From Anarhynchus alexandrinus (lineage: Eukaryota > Chordata > Aves > Charadriiformes > Charadriidae), in the NCBI GenBank assembly GCA_008711295.1, contig VUYV01000400.1:62001-126000 (forward strand): a stretch of 64,000 nt of DNA. Reading direction: 5' to 3'. Positions 23,264 to 37,188 of the stretch are shown here, piece by piece. The notes below the pieces were generated by a model. The model had not been told where the DNA came from. It did no database searches and was given only the letters and a program-made list of their open reading frames with translations. The translations under genes were made by a program, and so were the position numbers. Each line of letters starts with the position of its first letter. The first letter of the stretch is position 1.

Positions 23264-25429
23264 GGCCATTGCAAGTACCAGTTAACACTGGTATGTCATG
23301 TTGGTGAAGCATTTCAGGCTTGAGTTCCCTTAAAATGGGCAGACTGCTTCTGTGACCAATGTGGCAAAAGTAGTTACATATCCTAAGGCTAATTCCAGGT
23401 GATCTCCTTTTGACCCTAGTCTAGCTGACTGTGGCCCTGCTTCAACAGGAGGCATGTGCAAGCTTTTATAGATGTCCTCTAGGCTGGTGGCACAACCACT
23501 GGGAGAGCAGATTGGGTCTTTCAAAGATGATACCTATGGGTATATAATTGCTATGCTATTTTTAACAAGTCTGGCAACCTCCTTTCCCTGGGCCTCTATA
23601 TAATAAATCTGTGAGCTCTGAACACATCTAAGGAGCAGGCCCATCCCAGGATTTGGGAAGACAAAGGCAGACTTTGCCTCGTCTCTGCATTACAGTGGCA
23701 CATGCACTGCTGCTAGGTTCCCAGAGCCCAGGCTAGAAGACCTGTCTGAGTGCTCCTGCACCTATGGACCATTGGAACTTTGGGGCCAAACGCTGAAGTG
23801 CATAAGGAGATTTAGATACTTGAGGAACAAAGGTGTTCTTCATCACTTTCTGGGACATCTTTTAGGTATGTGCAAGAAAGCATTCTGGATCCTTTGCTTG
23901 ATATACTAGAGTAGAAATAAACCTTATTCATGGGTCATAGCCATCTGCTACAGATTAAGGTTCAAAAGGGGTTAACACTTCCAGCATGTAGGAGATCCAG
24001 ATGTCACATCATCGCCCAGTCGTATGACAAAAGTCAGAATTCATTGATAGCTTCTGCAGGAATTAAGGTTCAGCACCTGGCAGGCTTAAACCCATAGCAG
24101 AGAAACAAAAAACAGGAGTAAGCCTGCTCCCATTCCAACAGGAACAACGCTCATCGTGGGGGTGGCTGGTAGCTGAGTAAATCTGGAACGGCTGCAAATC
24201 AGGAAATGACTTGTCAGCCAACTCCAAGTCTTTTTTTGGCACACAAGCCTCTTGGGGAGGATAGTGGCAGGAATGAGGCATTTATGTCTGATCATTTGGG
24301 AATTTTATGAACAAAAAGATAAAGTTCACTTGCTGTGAATCACAGAAAACCAGAAGACTCTCCCTGCCACGACCAAAAAAGTGTATCAATAAAACTTCAT
24401 TGAAGAGAAGCCATGGTAGAGCATGATGTTACTCATAAACAAACACCAGTAAGCTTATGCTCACCATGAGCTGGGACACGCAGCCAACAATTAAAGAGCT
24501 CCCGTTTACATTGGAAATAATGTTATGGCACCTTGCCAGTTTTCACTGAAGGTCTGGACAGTGACAACATCTGAGCCGTCAAGAGAAGGTGGACATGAGC
24601 GTGATGTTTCATCTCACGCAGCGAGCTCACGGCAGCCAGACAGGACACGGGGCCCCACTCCCCCCCATCCCACGCCACCCTCGCGTTTTGGCAGCGCCGT
24701 GCCTCTGAAGCACGGGCAGCCACCACTATAGCAGTAACTTCAAGTACAGCACCGTGGGTGAGAAAGACGGTTACAGCCTACCTGATTTGCCAGCCCATCT
24801 ACAGAAACATTGAGTCGTGTCAGAAACGACAGAGAAAACATTTGCTTTGATTTAGAGTGCCTGCCTTCTATTTAGGGGATGCCAGAGACGCAAAGCGTGT
24901 GAACAAGCAGCAAAGCGAGAAAGGCATCTAATCTAGCACTTGAATTTATTTTATATGTATTTTTCTCTCTTGTCTCATAACACTCCACCTTCCCCAGATT
25001 ATCTTTAAATCAAGTTCTGCTCCACTCTGATGCAGTTCTTTGGAGTTGTATAAACCTGTCTGCTCAAATGCTCCACCCGCAGAAAAGCTGTGCCAGCTTT
25101 AACTTCATCAAACCAACCATAAATCCTAGATGTGCCAGAAAACGCTGCTGAAATGCCAAAGCAAGCCACGTTTTCCAGGTCTCCTGTGGGGAGAATGAGC
25201 CCTGAACCCCAAATGAAGGATTGTAAAAATCAAGCCAAACTATAATTGCTTTTTGCTAATTGGAAGACCATAAATATAAACACCGCTTTTCTCATGCACG
25301 AAGCTGTCCTTCCTCCTGCCAGATTTTAAGGGTGGTATCTTCATTTATTACAGCATTAAGGTGCATCCACCTCCTGCTAAAAAGGCCAACAAGATAATGA
25401 CAGGATAAATATGAATATGCATCTGAGAC

Positions 25430-25447
25430 GGGGGGGGGAGGGGTGGG
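25430..25447 (+). repeat. G-rich tract, possible G-quadruplex
   Basis: G9-A-G4-T-G3 on the plus strand. The G9 run can supply two G-triplets, giving four runs with short loops. G9 is also prone to sequencing-length error. Confidence 0.6.
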
Positions 25448-26896
25448 CACCCAGGCCAGCATCTTCTCCTGGGTGCTGCCAGTAAGGTGCCAGAGAAAGC
25501 ATCCTACAGCTGTGCTAGAGCCTCGGACAAGCGTCCCCAAGAAAAGCACGTCGCTTGCCACAGCCTCCGGCAGTCAATAAATGCCTGACCAACAACAGAG
25601 AGGCAACTGTCTCCAAAAGCAACGATGCCCCGACATCCCCAGGCAGACAGGCCTCATTATCCACCGACAGCGGTGTAAATCAAGCTTAAGCTGCTGGTGA
25701 AAAGGCAGCCCAGAGGAAATGAGAGTCAAGAGCCATTTTACTTTTGGGCCTCTTGACTCAAAAATCTGCCTCCGTGTCATGCGAAACATGAGCTGTGGCG
25801 AATTAAAAAAATTATGGCCTGATGATATTTATGGTATGAACTGGTGTAAGGCTGATGGTGTCAGTAGAGCTGGAGCAACTCACACCAGCTGAGAAACTGG
25901 CCCTATATGTCGAGTATACCACGCCTGGACATCTCTGACTCTTAGAAACTGCTGAAATGGCATCTGTTGCGGGTCAGCTTTCAGATGAAGGGATTAAGCA
26001 GCTCAGGAGGTTGGTAACAGGATACGGGCTCTTCCATCCCTGTTCCTGGCTGCAATTCAGCCCAGGTTTACGCCGACCTTTGTGAATGAACGGCTGTGCC
26101 AAGAGAGGGACCCGGCCGATATGCTCGCCTTGTGCCCCCGGCAGGCGTGCTTCTGCACCATGGAAGTAAAGCATGCTGCAGCTTGGTCATCTGGCCAGCA
26201 AGAAACTGGTGGGAATGCAGTTAAATGGTCTCATCTGTCCCTCAGGCCAAAGTCAAGGCATATTGGTGGGATAGGCATGGGGTCCCTCTACCTAGGCAAG
26301 GTTGTAGAGATTAATGATGAATATTACTAATTCAACATACTCTATCCAAATGAAAGCTGGATTTTCCAAGCAACTCCTGGGAGACAGAAATCTTCAGAAA
26401 CATTTTACTCAGACAGAAAAGTAAAATTAATTTGGTTGAAACAACTACTTCTGCTAGACTACAGAGTTCAAAGGCAAAAACCCCTTTATGCTATCTCTGA
26501 ATGTCATAACCACCCTAGCTAACCCAACACTAAAAAGGAATCTCCTAACTTTCCCTCCAAACCCAGGAAAAATTTAGCAGGAAATAAAAAAATAAACATT
26601 AGGGATCCACAGAGTGCTTTGGGTAGGATCCGGCCAGTGCAGCAATTCTGTGGGAGGGCACGCGTGTTGCCTCACTGCATCTGCAGTGCCGGCTTAATGG
26701 GTCCAGGTTGCCTCTGTGTCCTCCCAGAGGTGAGGACCAGCCATGCCCCCATGGCACGTGGCTCCTCTTCCCTCTGGGGCTTTCAAAGATGCTGAAGCGC
26801 TGCTGCCCCTGCGATCCTGATTCTTCTGTGAGAGGGATCAACAGCCCCCTCTCGCCCCGCTGGCTGCGTGTGGCACAGGGCTGGGGCCATGCCTGC

Positions 26897-26932
26897 CACG
26901 GTGGCGATGGGTGACACGGTGGCAATGGGTGC
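26897..26932 (+). repeat. 18-bp tandem repeat, two copies
   Basis: Two adjacent 18-mers, the first CACGGTGGCGATGGGTGA, the second with two changes. It lies in a locally GC-rich stretch. Confidence 0.8.
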
Positions 26933-27406
26933 ACGCACCCGGGGAGGGCAGCTGGACCCTCTCTGGGCAGCTGGCAGAGACTCTCTGCAGCTGCAGGATC
27001 AGGACTTGCCCCAACAGGGTGAGGTAATGACACAGTTGGGGTCTGTTGAGCTTTGTAGCTGGAACAGGAATTTCTCTGGAATTGCTTGCTGCTTATAAAT
27101 GTAAAAAAAAAAAGTAGTGTGCTTATACAACGCCGAGACTGAAGGCTTGAGCAGTGGGACAGATAATATAATACTCCTTCTGTGGCAGTGTCATTAAATA
27201 GAACTTTGCATAGAAGCCAAAGCACAGCACTGCAAATCTCTCTCTCCCTGGCAAAATCCTCACTGCCTGCATTTTTCTGTATTACTCATTACCACCAGGA
27301 GAATGATTTATTTTGAAATAGGAGGGAGAGGAGATGCTTGGCACTGCGGCTTTGAAGAGTTCCAGTCTTCTGTTCTGCAAAAAGTATTCCAGCAAAAATA
27401 CCATTT

Positions 27407-27422
27407 AAAAAAAAAAAAAAAA
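27407..27422 (+). repeat. A16 homopolymer
   Basis: Sixteen A residues. There is no LINE or processed-gene sequence upstream that would make it a retroposition tail. Confidence 0.8.
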
Positions 27423-29080
27423 GGATTGCACGTTAAAAGGAAGAGGAATAAAAGATTTTGTACAGCGTGAATTCCAAGATGATTCACATCCTGTTCCCCC
27501 TTCCTCAACATAAGTCCTTACAGTAGCGTGACATCTTCTGCAAAGAGTCTTTTCTTGATGGGGAAATCCTCTGAGGAAGGTCAGCACAAGGTTTGCGCAA
27601 AATGAAAGCTCCCCCCACCCCAGTGTTATTAGCGCTAATGGGAATGACTAGTTAAAATGAGGCAGCAAATTAACAATTGCCTATCACCCGGATAAAGGAT
27701 GGAGGCACTCAATGAGATGGCAAATGTTGACATAAATTCTGTGTACATGACACATATGACATCTGTGGAGGGGAGGGTATTAGACAGCTGGATACTCCAC
27801 GGTTTGAGAAATGAGAAACTCTGCTTAATTAAGCTGTACTGACCCCTTGGCAGGGCAGAAAAGACTCTGCCTTCCTGCAATATCTTGTCTCCATTTTAAT
27901 GCAGTTCCCTGAGGGGATTTTAAGCCCACAGGGCACCTATCAGTTCCCCAGTCTCTTTTCATAAAAGTCCAAAAGAAGTATAATTCTTTGGCTGGCCCAA
28001 CACAATAATGATTTTCACTCCTGAAAAAATAAATATGTAATTATCTTAAAACTCCCTTCCTGCATTTAGCTTTAATTTATTTTGAATTCTATCAACATCT
28101 AGTCAGATGCCAGAAGGGCCTTTGATACCAAACCTTAGTGGTGCTCCCTAAAACCGCAGTAACTCAGGGTAACCTGCTGCAGATTTCTGATGGCTACCAA
28201 ATTATTCCCAACCTCTATAGTTACAGCTTCACCTTCCCTCATTTTTAAACATCTGAAGAAACCAAGCCTTGAAGATGACCTGAAAAGTGCATTGGAGATG
28301 CCAAAGAGGAGCAGATTTTTGTTCTCGTTCTCCACAACGTGGCCGCCAATGCTCAGTTATCCAGGAGGTCTTTGCTGTTTCTTGGACTACCTGACGGACC
28401 CCTTGTCTCAGCTGCAGGCTTTTGCCTCTCCCACCCAGCCAGCATTTCTACCATCATTAGCTGTGTGGGTTTTCATTGAATTTTCCCCATCGTTATCTGC
28501 TTGATGGGCAGTTGTCAGTTTGCTGCTAACCCTTCTCTGGCTAAGCAGCCCCAGGAGGCAGCTGAGTCGGGTAAGTTTGATAGCGGGGCGATGCTGACCG
28601 AGTTGTCAGGAATCAATCACAAGCTGCACAGTTCACCGTTTATTAAAAGGATGCCATCATTTGATCATGTACATGTAGGACAGCCAGTTAAATCGGACTG
28701 ACAACCCGTTGCCAGCTCAGTACAAGGGAAAATACCAGTGCTGACAACGTGACAGCTTTCCAGCGAGGCACCTGTGGGAACGGGACGATGTGATGGTGAG
28801 CAGGCTATTACAGCATGCCGTGCCGCAGCCCCAGAAAATCTCAGTGCAGAGCAGTTTGACTACTACAAACACGCTACGTACTTGTCTTCTTTCATTAGAT
28901 CTTGTCTAATCTCATTAAGCTAACAACCTAACCAATGGCAATAAACCACTCGCTCAACAAACACTGTGTAGCTCTAATTGGCATTAATAGGAGATACCCG
29001 CCGGCCCCTCTGTGCGTCAGAAAGGTGCGGTCCTCCCGCACGGGCTCCCCTGCGGCAGACATCGGCAGCGCTGCCCGTAC

Positions 29081-29125
29081 CTGCTGCCTCCGAGGCCGGG
29101 CAGCTCCCGCTCCTCCGGGAGCCAT
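29081..29125 (-). other. Candidate alternative first coding exon for SH3RF3 (unproven)
   Basis: On the minus strand an ATG in strong context (AGCATGG: A at -3, G at +4) opens 15 codons, MAPGGAGAARPRRQQ, ending at a good donor CAG|GTACGG. The donor leaves phase 0, matching the phase-0 SH3RF3 exon at 3795. The surroundings (28998-29130) are CpG-rich, and a CCAAT box on the same strand lies at 29165-29169. No TATA box was seen. If used, it would replace the RING-encoding first exon and give an SH3-only protein. The Ala/Gly/Arg-rich peptide is what any GC-rich patch would encode, so coding status is weak without transcript data. Confidence 0.25.
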
Positions 29126-30253
29126 GCTGGAGGGACACGCACTTGTGCAAACTGCAGCTCTTCCATTGGGTCGGAAAAGGGGATAAGCACAATTTTCCTT
29201 TGCTAATCCCGGGTGCTGGTGAGGTTCCCCAGCAGCAGGGTGTAGACTGTGGCATGCCCTGGGAGACTCTGCCTTGGACTAAGGGATTGGTACTGTCAAG
29301 GATGCTCCTACAACTTTGAAAGCACCAACCTCGCAAACACACTCTCCTCCTGGTCTGTGCCAGTATCGTCTTTCGCTGCCAGTGAGGCACCAGCCCCCTT
29401 GTGCAGAGTTTTTACATTCTTTAAATATTGCACAAGATTATATTTCCACATCCAAGAATGATAAAAATTGGCAACATGCAGCAGATTTACTCACTCAGAT
29501 TTATTCTTGTACCAGCAGCAGTGAAAATCTGCCTCCATGCTTTACTATATGAAGCACCATTTGTGGAATTATTCATTAGCACTTCATTTATAAATCAGAC
29601 TTTAAAAAAAATTATTGGCAGCATCTCCCTCTTTCAAATACCAAACTTTAATAAAAATAGATTTCCTTTTCAGAGTTCTGTCTATATAATACCTAGCAAT
29701 AATTTTTTTTAATAATGTTTATAAAATTTGGCCATAAATCTTTACCGCTAGCTTTCGTTTATGAACCATGGGTGTACCATTGAGCACAGGCTTTATTTAA
29801 AAGGGAACGTGCACATGGGACAACTCCCTTTGAGCCACCCATCATTTCCCTAAATTGTCGTCCCAAGGAGGAAGGACTATTTTACTTCACCTTTCAAAAC
29901 TGGCTGGTCACCGAAGTGACTGCTCATGACAATTTGCTGCTCTCAGCTCCTCAGGGCATGGCCACGGGACTGGATGCGGCCAGGATCTGGTGCTAAAGAG
30001 GTAATGGGGGCTGGTGGAGCTCCCTTGGCCCTCCCTGCCTGCTCCCAGCCCACCCAGCCCTGGGGTTAATGCATCAGCTGAAACCTCAAGGAAGGGCAAT
30101 CGCTTGCTGAGATGATGTGATTTGACCACGCGCCAAGCCCCCATGCCTCCTTATCCACTTAGAAACAGATTTGCACAACGTGCATTTTGCTCAGAAACAT
30201 CTGAAAAGATTAATACATGAGGAGATTGATCGTGCAAACTATTACTCACATGA

Positions 30254-30254
30254 N
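30254..30254. other. Ambiguous base (N)
   Basis: A single N in otherwise unique sequence. There is no sign of duplication around it, unlike the N at 42712. Confidence 0.95.
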
Positions 30255-33200
30255 CCAGGTTTTCAGCTTTCCTAAAAGACCCAGCTCTTGGAGGCCATCG
30301 AAGCCCCTTGGTCCTGCTCTGGCGAAGAGGAAAATCCATCGGAGGCCTTCACACAGGCACATCCATCGGTCATTCCTCTCCAATAGGGGCAAGCAGAAGC
30401 TGGTGGCAAATTCCCCCTTTAATCACCTTTGGTGTTGCAGATGTGTTGGTTATTTTTATAAATGAAAATGTATTTTTACAGATCAGGAAGGTTTTAACTC
30501 ACACCTTCAGCGATGTGAGTACATAAAGTTGTCTACGTAAAACTCTAGTGGTGAAACCCCGCCAGGTGATTTTCCTGTCTCAAAAAGAGAAGGCATACTT
30601 TGCTGAAAAACAAATTATCTCACAGTGCATGCATTCATTGTACAAATTTATTCGTTTAACAGAAATACTTAAAAAAAAACAGCTACTCATCTGATGCTCT
30701 AATCAAGAAATTACAATTGCCTAGGAGATAAATATTGCTGTTTACTATTTATAGCTGTTAATAAGCCTCATCCCGTGAAGTAAACAATTTTCACTTCCAG
30801 TCCAAAAGATTGTCTCCAGTGAAAGAAAAAGCATAATCTAATTTTTCAAAACACACAAAAACTGGACAGAATTAGAGAGGCAAGTATTTACTGACGGAAT
30901 TTCCTTCTCACGTGCTAATCCCCATCACTTCTCACCATATATGACACTCCTGCATATTTCAATTTCCATGGCACATTTGCTCTGACAATTTATTAAATTA
31001 AATGGCAAAAGAAGATGGGGGAAGAGAGGCCTTATGGGGGAGGAGAGGTTTAGACTAGATCCACAAGAAAGCACATTACAGGACAAAAGATAATCATAAC
31101 TGGGGCACTTCTGTAATCTGTTTCTTAAGTAACACGAATTTAAATTTTAGACATACCCTTTGATCTAACTTTTTTTTTTATTTTAAGAAATATATGTAGT
31201 ACCACAGCTGCAAGCAAAGACTGCTGTTAATTTCTGGTGGATGGAAGGAGTACTTGATACCAGCGTTTGTAGGGCTTCATCGCTTCACAGAGGGAACGCC
31301 GAGGGCAAGGTTTGCGGTTTACAGATCAACACCTCCTATCATCAGCGGTGCTTTTCAGGCGCGCACCGCCAGCCTCTTCGTGCAATACAAATGGCCTTAA
31401 ATTGTCAAGCTTGGCTCTGGGTTTCCTTGAAAGTAAAAGGAGTTTTCCTACCGAGTGAAGAAATGCTACCTGGCTTCCGCTCCGAGTACTAAGTGCCCTG
31501 TTTTACTATTCGTCTGCGGCTGTTTTACCTCCAGGAAGGTGAAATGGAAAAATGTCCAAATTCAAAAAATCTGTCCGTACATGGAACGGGGCCATGCACC
31601 TATTACATTACAGGCTCTGTCGTCTGCTGCGATAACAAATATGTATGCAAGGAAGAAACCCAAGAAACGCTGCAGACACCGGAGCGGAGTGCCCCGTGCA
31701 TGCAATATGATCGGGCTATTGTTTAAGACCCGTTTTAGGGGATGAAAATATTTCTCTGGCAACGCCGCGAAGGTAGAAACAGCTCAGATTATCTGCTGTG
31801 TAAGCACCGTTCACATGAATGAAATATGCTCAGGGACTATGAATCTTGTGACAGACCTTTCCTAGCTGTATTATCCATAGCCCGCTCTACATTTCTAGAT
31901 AGGAACCACATTTCTTTGCTCCTTTATGTTTGTTTACCTTGGTCTTCTCATTTCTACTTCACATTACTCATATCTGTTAGGCAGCTGGCTCTGTTGGGAT
32001 GATAAAGCTGACAATTTCAGAGCCACATATCCTTGCTCTGAGAAGAAAGCAGCTTGCCTGTACCGCTCACGAGAAATTCAAGCATGAAGGCTCACCTATG
32101 AAAATGGTCAAACCCCCTTCTGGGAAGTACTATGGACACCTGTTGGGACTTTCTGGTCAGAAATGTCCCTTGCAAGGGCTCTTGAAAGAGTCCACATGAG
32201 GGAAATGCTGATGCCCAGCCAGGGGCTTGCGAGATGCCACACAGGGCACAGAGGGGCTGTGGCTTTTTATAACAACGCTGGCAACAACGCTGGGCTAACC
32301 ACAGTGCAGATCACCACTTCTTCCTAAACATAAGACCAGCATCAGGGACAAAAAGGAAGGGCTACAAGATACAGGCAAGAACAAACTAAGAGGTCAGTAC
32401 GCAGACAATGTGGAGAACAACATCATGAAACTGAAATAACCACTTTATAAACCTCAAATTACATAGGACTGTCTGAAAAATAGTTAAGATGACTACATCA
32501 AACAATACCCTCACCAGCAACTCATTAAACTACCAAATTTTTCAGCCTCTTTCCTCTTCTAAAATTAATTTTAACATTTAACCTGATGCACTGAAGGCAT
32601 TTATAAACAAACCAGCCATCAATAAGTATTATTAATTGCTATTTCTCTATGGAGATTTGGGTTGGTGGGTCACATCCCTCCTGTCCTTTGCCATCACTAC
32701 ACACAAGTTGAAAGGGCAGGATGGGACCAAGGATGACAAGGGACCAGCTCTCACTCCGGCAGGCGCTCCCCCGTCCTGCCTGTCCTGCACTGCCATGGGC
32801 ACAGCACATCCCACGAGCAGCAGCGAGGGAAAATCACAGATACGCGAAGGCAGAAGAAAATATACAAATAATAACTGAACGAAGGAGCACTCTGCAGGCA
32901 AGGGAAAAAACGAAAGACCTTGTTCCCTTCCTGGAAACATTGTTTGTACCAGCCTAAGATGATAGTAAAGAAGAGCCATTTTCCCAGGGAATAAAATTAT
33001 CTTGTTTTTCTGAAGATAACATTACAAGTCTAAAACAAAAAGGGTATGGAGTTATCGCATCCACTCCAAAATTTAATCTACTGAATACACTTGTGCATAA
33101 AAACAACACACTCGTATGAAATCGACTTCTCTTCTTTATCCATTTGACTTTTTCTCATGAATCATATTAAAAGAATAGCAAATGTTTTCGGATTCAAAAT

Positions 33201-36200
33201 CTGAAATATTTTGAGATATCTAGAAATAGGAACTTTTGAATGGTTCAAAAACAGGCGGCGTACTAAACCAAGCATACTTCCTTTTATTCCAATTTAACAT
33301 AAAATTCCAACGTCTTCTGGCAGATCCTACTTGGAGGATCTTTGCCCTGTTAAGTCTCATTCCTGCTAATTGTCTGCTGAAAGCTGAATAAATATGCTCT
33401 CAGGGTAGCTAATGTGCTTTGAGGGTTTTGGCTGTCTGTTGGTATGAAGGATCCAAATTTTCCTCGTTCCTGGTTTTTTTGGTTGTTGCTGTGGTTTTGA
33501 GAAAGATTATGTTAATATTTTGAAAGCAATCCAAGCCTTCTTTTTACTTGAGTAATTATTTCCACATCATTCAGTGCCTCCAGCTTTGGAAGTATTTCCT
33601 CTTGGTGGTCATCTACCCTGTAAAGTAAAAAGGGGTAAGCATGCCACGTTTATTTTTCAGTAACTGAGAGGTATATAGCTAGCTGTGGAATAAAATTACT
33701 CCAAAGCCAGCCTTGGCTCTGTTTCAGTTTCAAAGTTATTTCTTACTTCCACACAGCATTAATTTTGGGATACAGCAAAGACTTGTATTTGTCCTAATTT
33801 TGAAATCTGACTCAAGGTTTTTACATGTTATTTTCATTCACACTGCAATAGATGTCTCTACTTTAAGGAAACATTGACTACATATTTTCAACCAATTTGA
33901 GGTTTAACCTCATAAAAATCTCCTTAAGGTGATGACCTTTGCACTGATCCATTTCCATCACAGTTGAATTTAAAATACTTATTTGAGAGTACACTCTGCT
34001 TAATTTTCCTACTGAATGAGGCTTGGCCTAGAAAGCCAGTGTTTCATATGAGATGAATTTCCAACATAAGTTTTGAACCGTATCACATAAGTTAGAGACA
34101 GGTGGGCATGATCAAAACAATAAATAGACCTTCAGAGTGCCGGGCACCCCCTGCAAAGAGGAAGAGCCGGCAACCCGCTAATCACAGCGGGCTTGACTCA
34201 GCTGTCCTCATTCATGGAAGCAGGCCAATGTGTTTGAAGGGAGCTTTACTGAGTAAGTGAGGTGCAGCTCAGTGTAAGGATGACAAGAATTCGCTCATCA
34301 GCTGGCCAAAAAAGCTAATCTTTCTTGCTCCGTCCTCTCCTGAAAGCTGTGCGTTAACCCATACAACCCCACTGGGTTTTTTGCATTTCCACTTGGAAGT
34401 CAGGAGAGCCTCCCTCCAACTTCTGAAAGACAGAACGAGCCAGGGCTCTGCGATGTTTTAATTGGTTCACTTGGGAGCCACCCAGATTTGAATTCCTGAT
34501 TTATGTTAATCATGGGCTGAAAATTCTCTTTATGCCAGAGAAGTCCTTCTTTTCCGCCCTCACTTAATGTCATAGCGGGAAATATACATGAATGCAATTA
34601 ACATTTATGTTCTTGACTTAACTTGACTTGGACAGAAAAAACAAATCTCTATCAGCTAGTGTAAAATTTACCACTTCTATTTTTATTCTACAATGAATTA
34701 AGTAACTCAGGCTTTTGAAAAGGAACAGACAAAGGCTATGTACCCATCACTTCTACTTTGTAGTCTCAGATACTACATGCATATATTTGGGGGATAAAAA
34801 AAAATCAATAAAAAAACCAAAGGGTTTTTTAAAATGCAGATCAACTTTCCCATTCCTGGGTTTATCATCCCTTGAGTTCCAAGAAGCTGGAAGGAACTAA
34901 CTTTCATCCTGAAGAAAAGCAAGACTCAGCCAACTCCACTACATGCGCCTGAAGTTCCCTGGGACACTTTGGGAGAAGAAGGCTCTGCCTACGTCAGTGC
35001 GTGGCGTGGAGCCAGAGAAGAGCTGGTGCTGAGGACCTAAGGACTGCGCTGTAGGTGCTTTGTGAGTTTTACCTCGGATGAGGCTCCAGTCTGTGGCCGT
35101 GAACTAAACGCCGTTACCAGTTGGGGTGCATGAGGTGTGCTGGACTGCATCTTCCCACTCAGTTTCATCTGAAAATAATAAAATTTACGTGCTCCAAGAC
35201 CATCCTGTGACAGAGCCAAAGCCCAGTTAAGTAGGATGCTTGGAGACACTTCAAACACACACTCTTCGTCCAAACAATAATAATACCTATGTTCACAAAT
35301 GCACCAGACAAAGATGCTTGGTATTTACCTCTGCCCCAGGAAACCTGACAGAACAAAGTGCCACCTCTCCCCAGCCCTACTGCAACCTCCTACCCTTGGC
35401 ATGCAGCTGAAGAAGGATGCTGCAACTCTTCTTTCCTCAAGGTTCATGCTGCTGTAATTGCACCAGACATCTTAAAAACAGGCAGTATGGGTCCGTTATA
35501 TGCTAGTACTTGTCATTGACAAAACTCATACCCTTTGAGGTCTGTTAACTTGTACTGGACATAGGTGAAACAGGATCAGTAGGTTTAGACCACCTTCAAA
35601 GAGATGCGCGTGAGCCTCCCGCCCAAGGAGCAGCAGTGCCCCATCAATGAGAGAGACCCTCCCGAGTCAGCTGGGGTCACCCCACAGCCAGTCCAGCCTT
35701 TTCCCCGAAGGCACTCATTCTGCCACCTCGACACCCCACGTAACCTGCACAGAAGTTCAGCATTCTTTCCTCACCATTTATGCTACCCTGTGAAAAGCTG
35801 TTATTACCCTGGTTCCATATGATTGTAGAGATGGGTGGGAGCAGCAGAACCCGAGCAGATCAAGCGAGCGTTCATCTGACCGCCTTTGACAAATGGCGAT
35901 GAAGAACCTGAGTCTTTTTGGAGATCCGTGGGGATTTGGTCACTTGGGAAGGCCCAAGCTGAGCTGATTTTTCCTGCAGTGGGAGGCAGAGCTATAGCAA
36001 GGTGGGGAGGACAGCTATTCCTGCAGCACCTCCCACCTAGGCAACAGAAAAAGTGCCGTAATAAAGTCTGCCCAGTCCAAATTTCACATCCCCCTCCCAT
36101 ATGCTTCCCCATCCCCTCCTGCATAGTAGCATCTCTGCCCAAAGACCCTGAATGAACGAATGCACAGTCACATTCCTTGCTTGTCCTTTAGCTGCTTGAG

Positions 36201-37164
36201 AGCATCACATCCTCCTATTAACTCCAGTCCACTCAAAGCAGTACTTTTTCTATTAGCCCTTCCTCTTCCTGACCAGTTTCTCCAGCAACAAGGCTGTTCC
36301 ACTTCATTGAGATCCTGTCTTGCAGTTTTGCAATATTGTATCTTAGTTTTATCTGTCTCTTATATAACATATATTTATCTTCCTCTTGTGTCCCAAGGCA
36401 CTAAAACAGGGCTCTTGAGCTTTAAAAATTCAGCAACTGTTTTTCAGAAACCTCCTGTTTTGTGCGTCATTCATTCCAACATGCTGAAGACCAATTTTCC
36501 CTTAATAGGGTCTCAGGAACCTGGAGAACCTGGACAGGACAGATGAAGTGGAATTGCTTCATTTCTAATAACCCAGACATAGTGCAAAGTGCTCTGAGAG
36601 TCTTTCATTCAGCACTTATTTATTGTTCATAATTCACCTCCTTCTGACAGAGAAGGGCATGATAGAGCTAATTTAATATTTCCTTGGTCAGATTCCATTC
36701 ATATTTGAGTGAAATATCAGTAAATAAAACTGAAGCACCATTTATTAGGCTTCTGAAATTGTCACAGGTTAGGTTATCAAACACATTGTGTGCCGACAGC
36801 ATGAAAATTAGTTCACAATTCTGCTCACTAGACAGTGGCCAAGGAATCAGTCAATCCAGGTGACCAGTGCTTTTGAGAAGCCCTGCATCCTTCTAAAAAT
36901 ATGGTCCGATTAAAAAGTCCAGCTGAGATAAATAAGAACTGAGGGAATACAGCAATTTATACAGAATTGTTTAATGGAGCTGAGCAAAGCTGTTTGGTTG
37001 GGGTGGAGAGGGAAGAAAGTGCATTTGGTGTATGGGAAACACGGAATGGATTTGTGTCAGATTGCTCCAGGCCACAAAAGATGAAATCCTTCTCATCCCC
37101 GAAAGGAAAATGTTCCATCCCAGCATTTACTAACTGAAGCAGAGGTTGTTTTGGTTTTGGGTTG

Positions 37165-37188
37165 TTTTTTTTTTTTCTTTTTTTTTTT
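37165..37188 (+). repeat. T-rich tract (T12-C-T11)
   Basis: A near-homopolymer on the plus strand, A-rich on the sense strand of SH3RF3. No retroposon body was identified next to it. Confidence 0.8.

Noticed and set aside
26599..27225. 208-codon minus-strand frame
   Set aside because: It lies in a GC-rich patch where stops are rare and contains Pro/Ser/Arg-rich sequence without a domain. The two-copy 18-bp repeat inside it also argues against a conserved protein.
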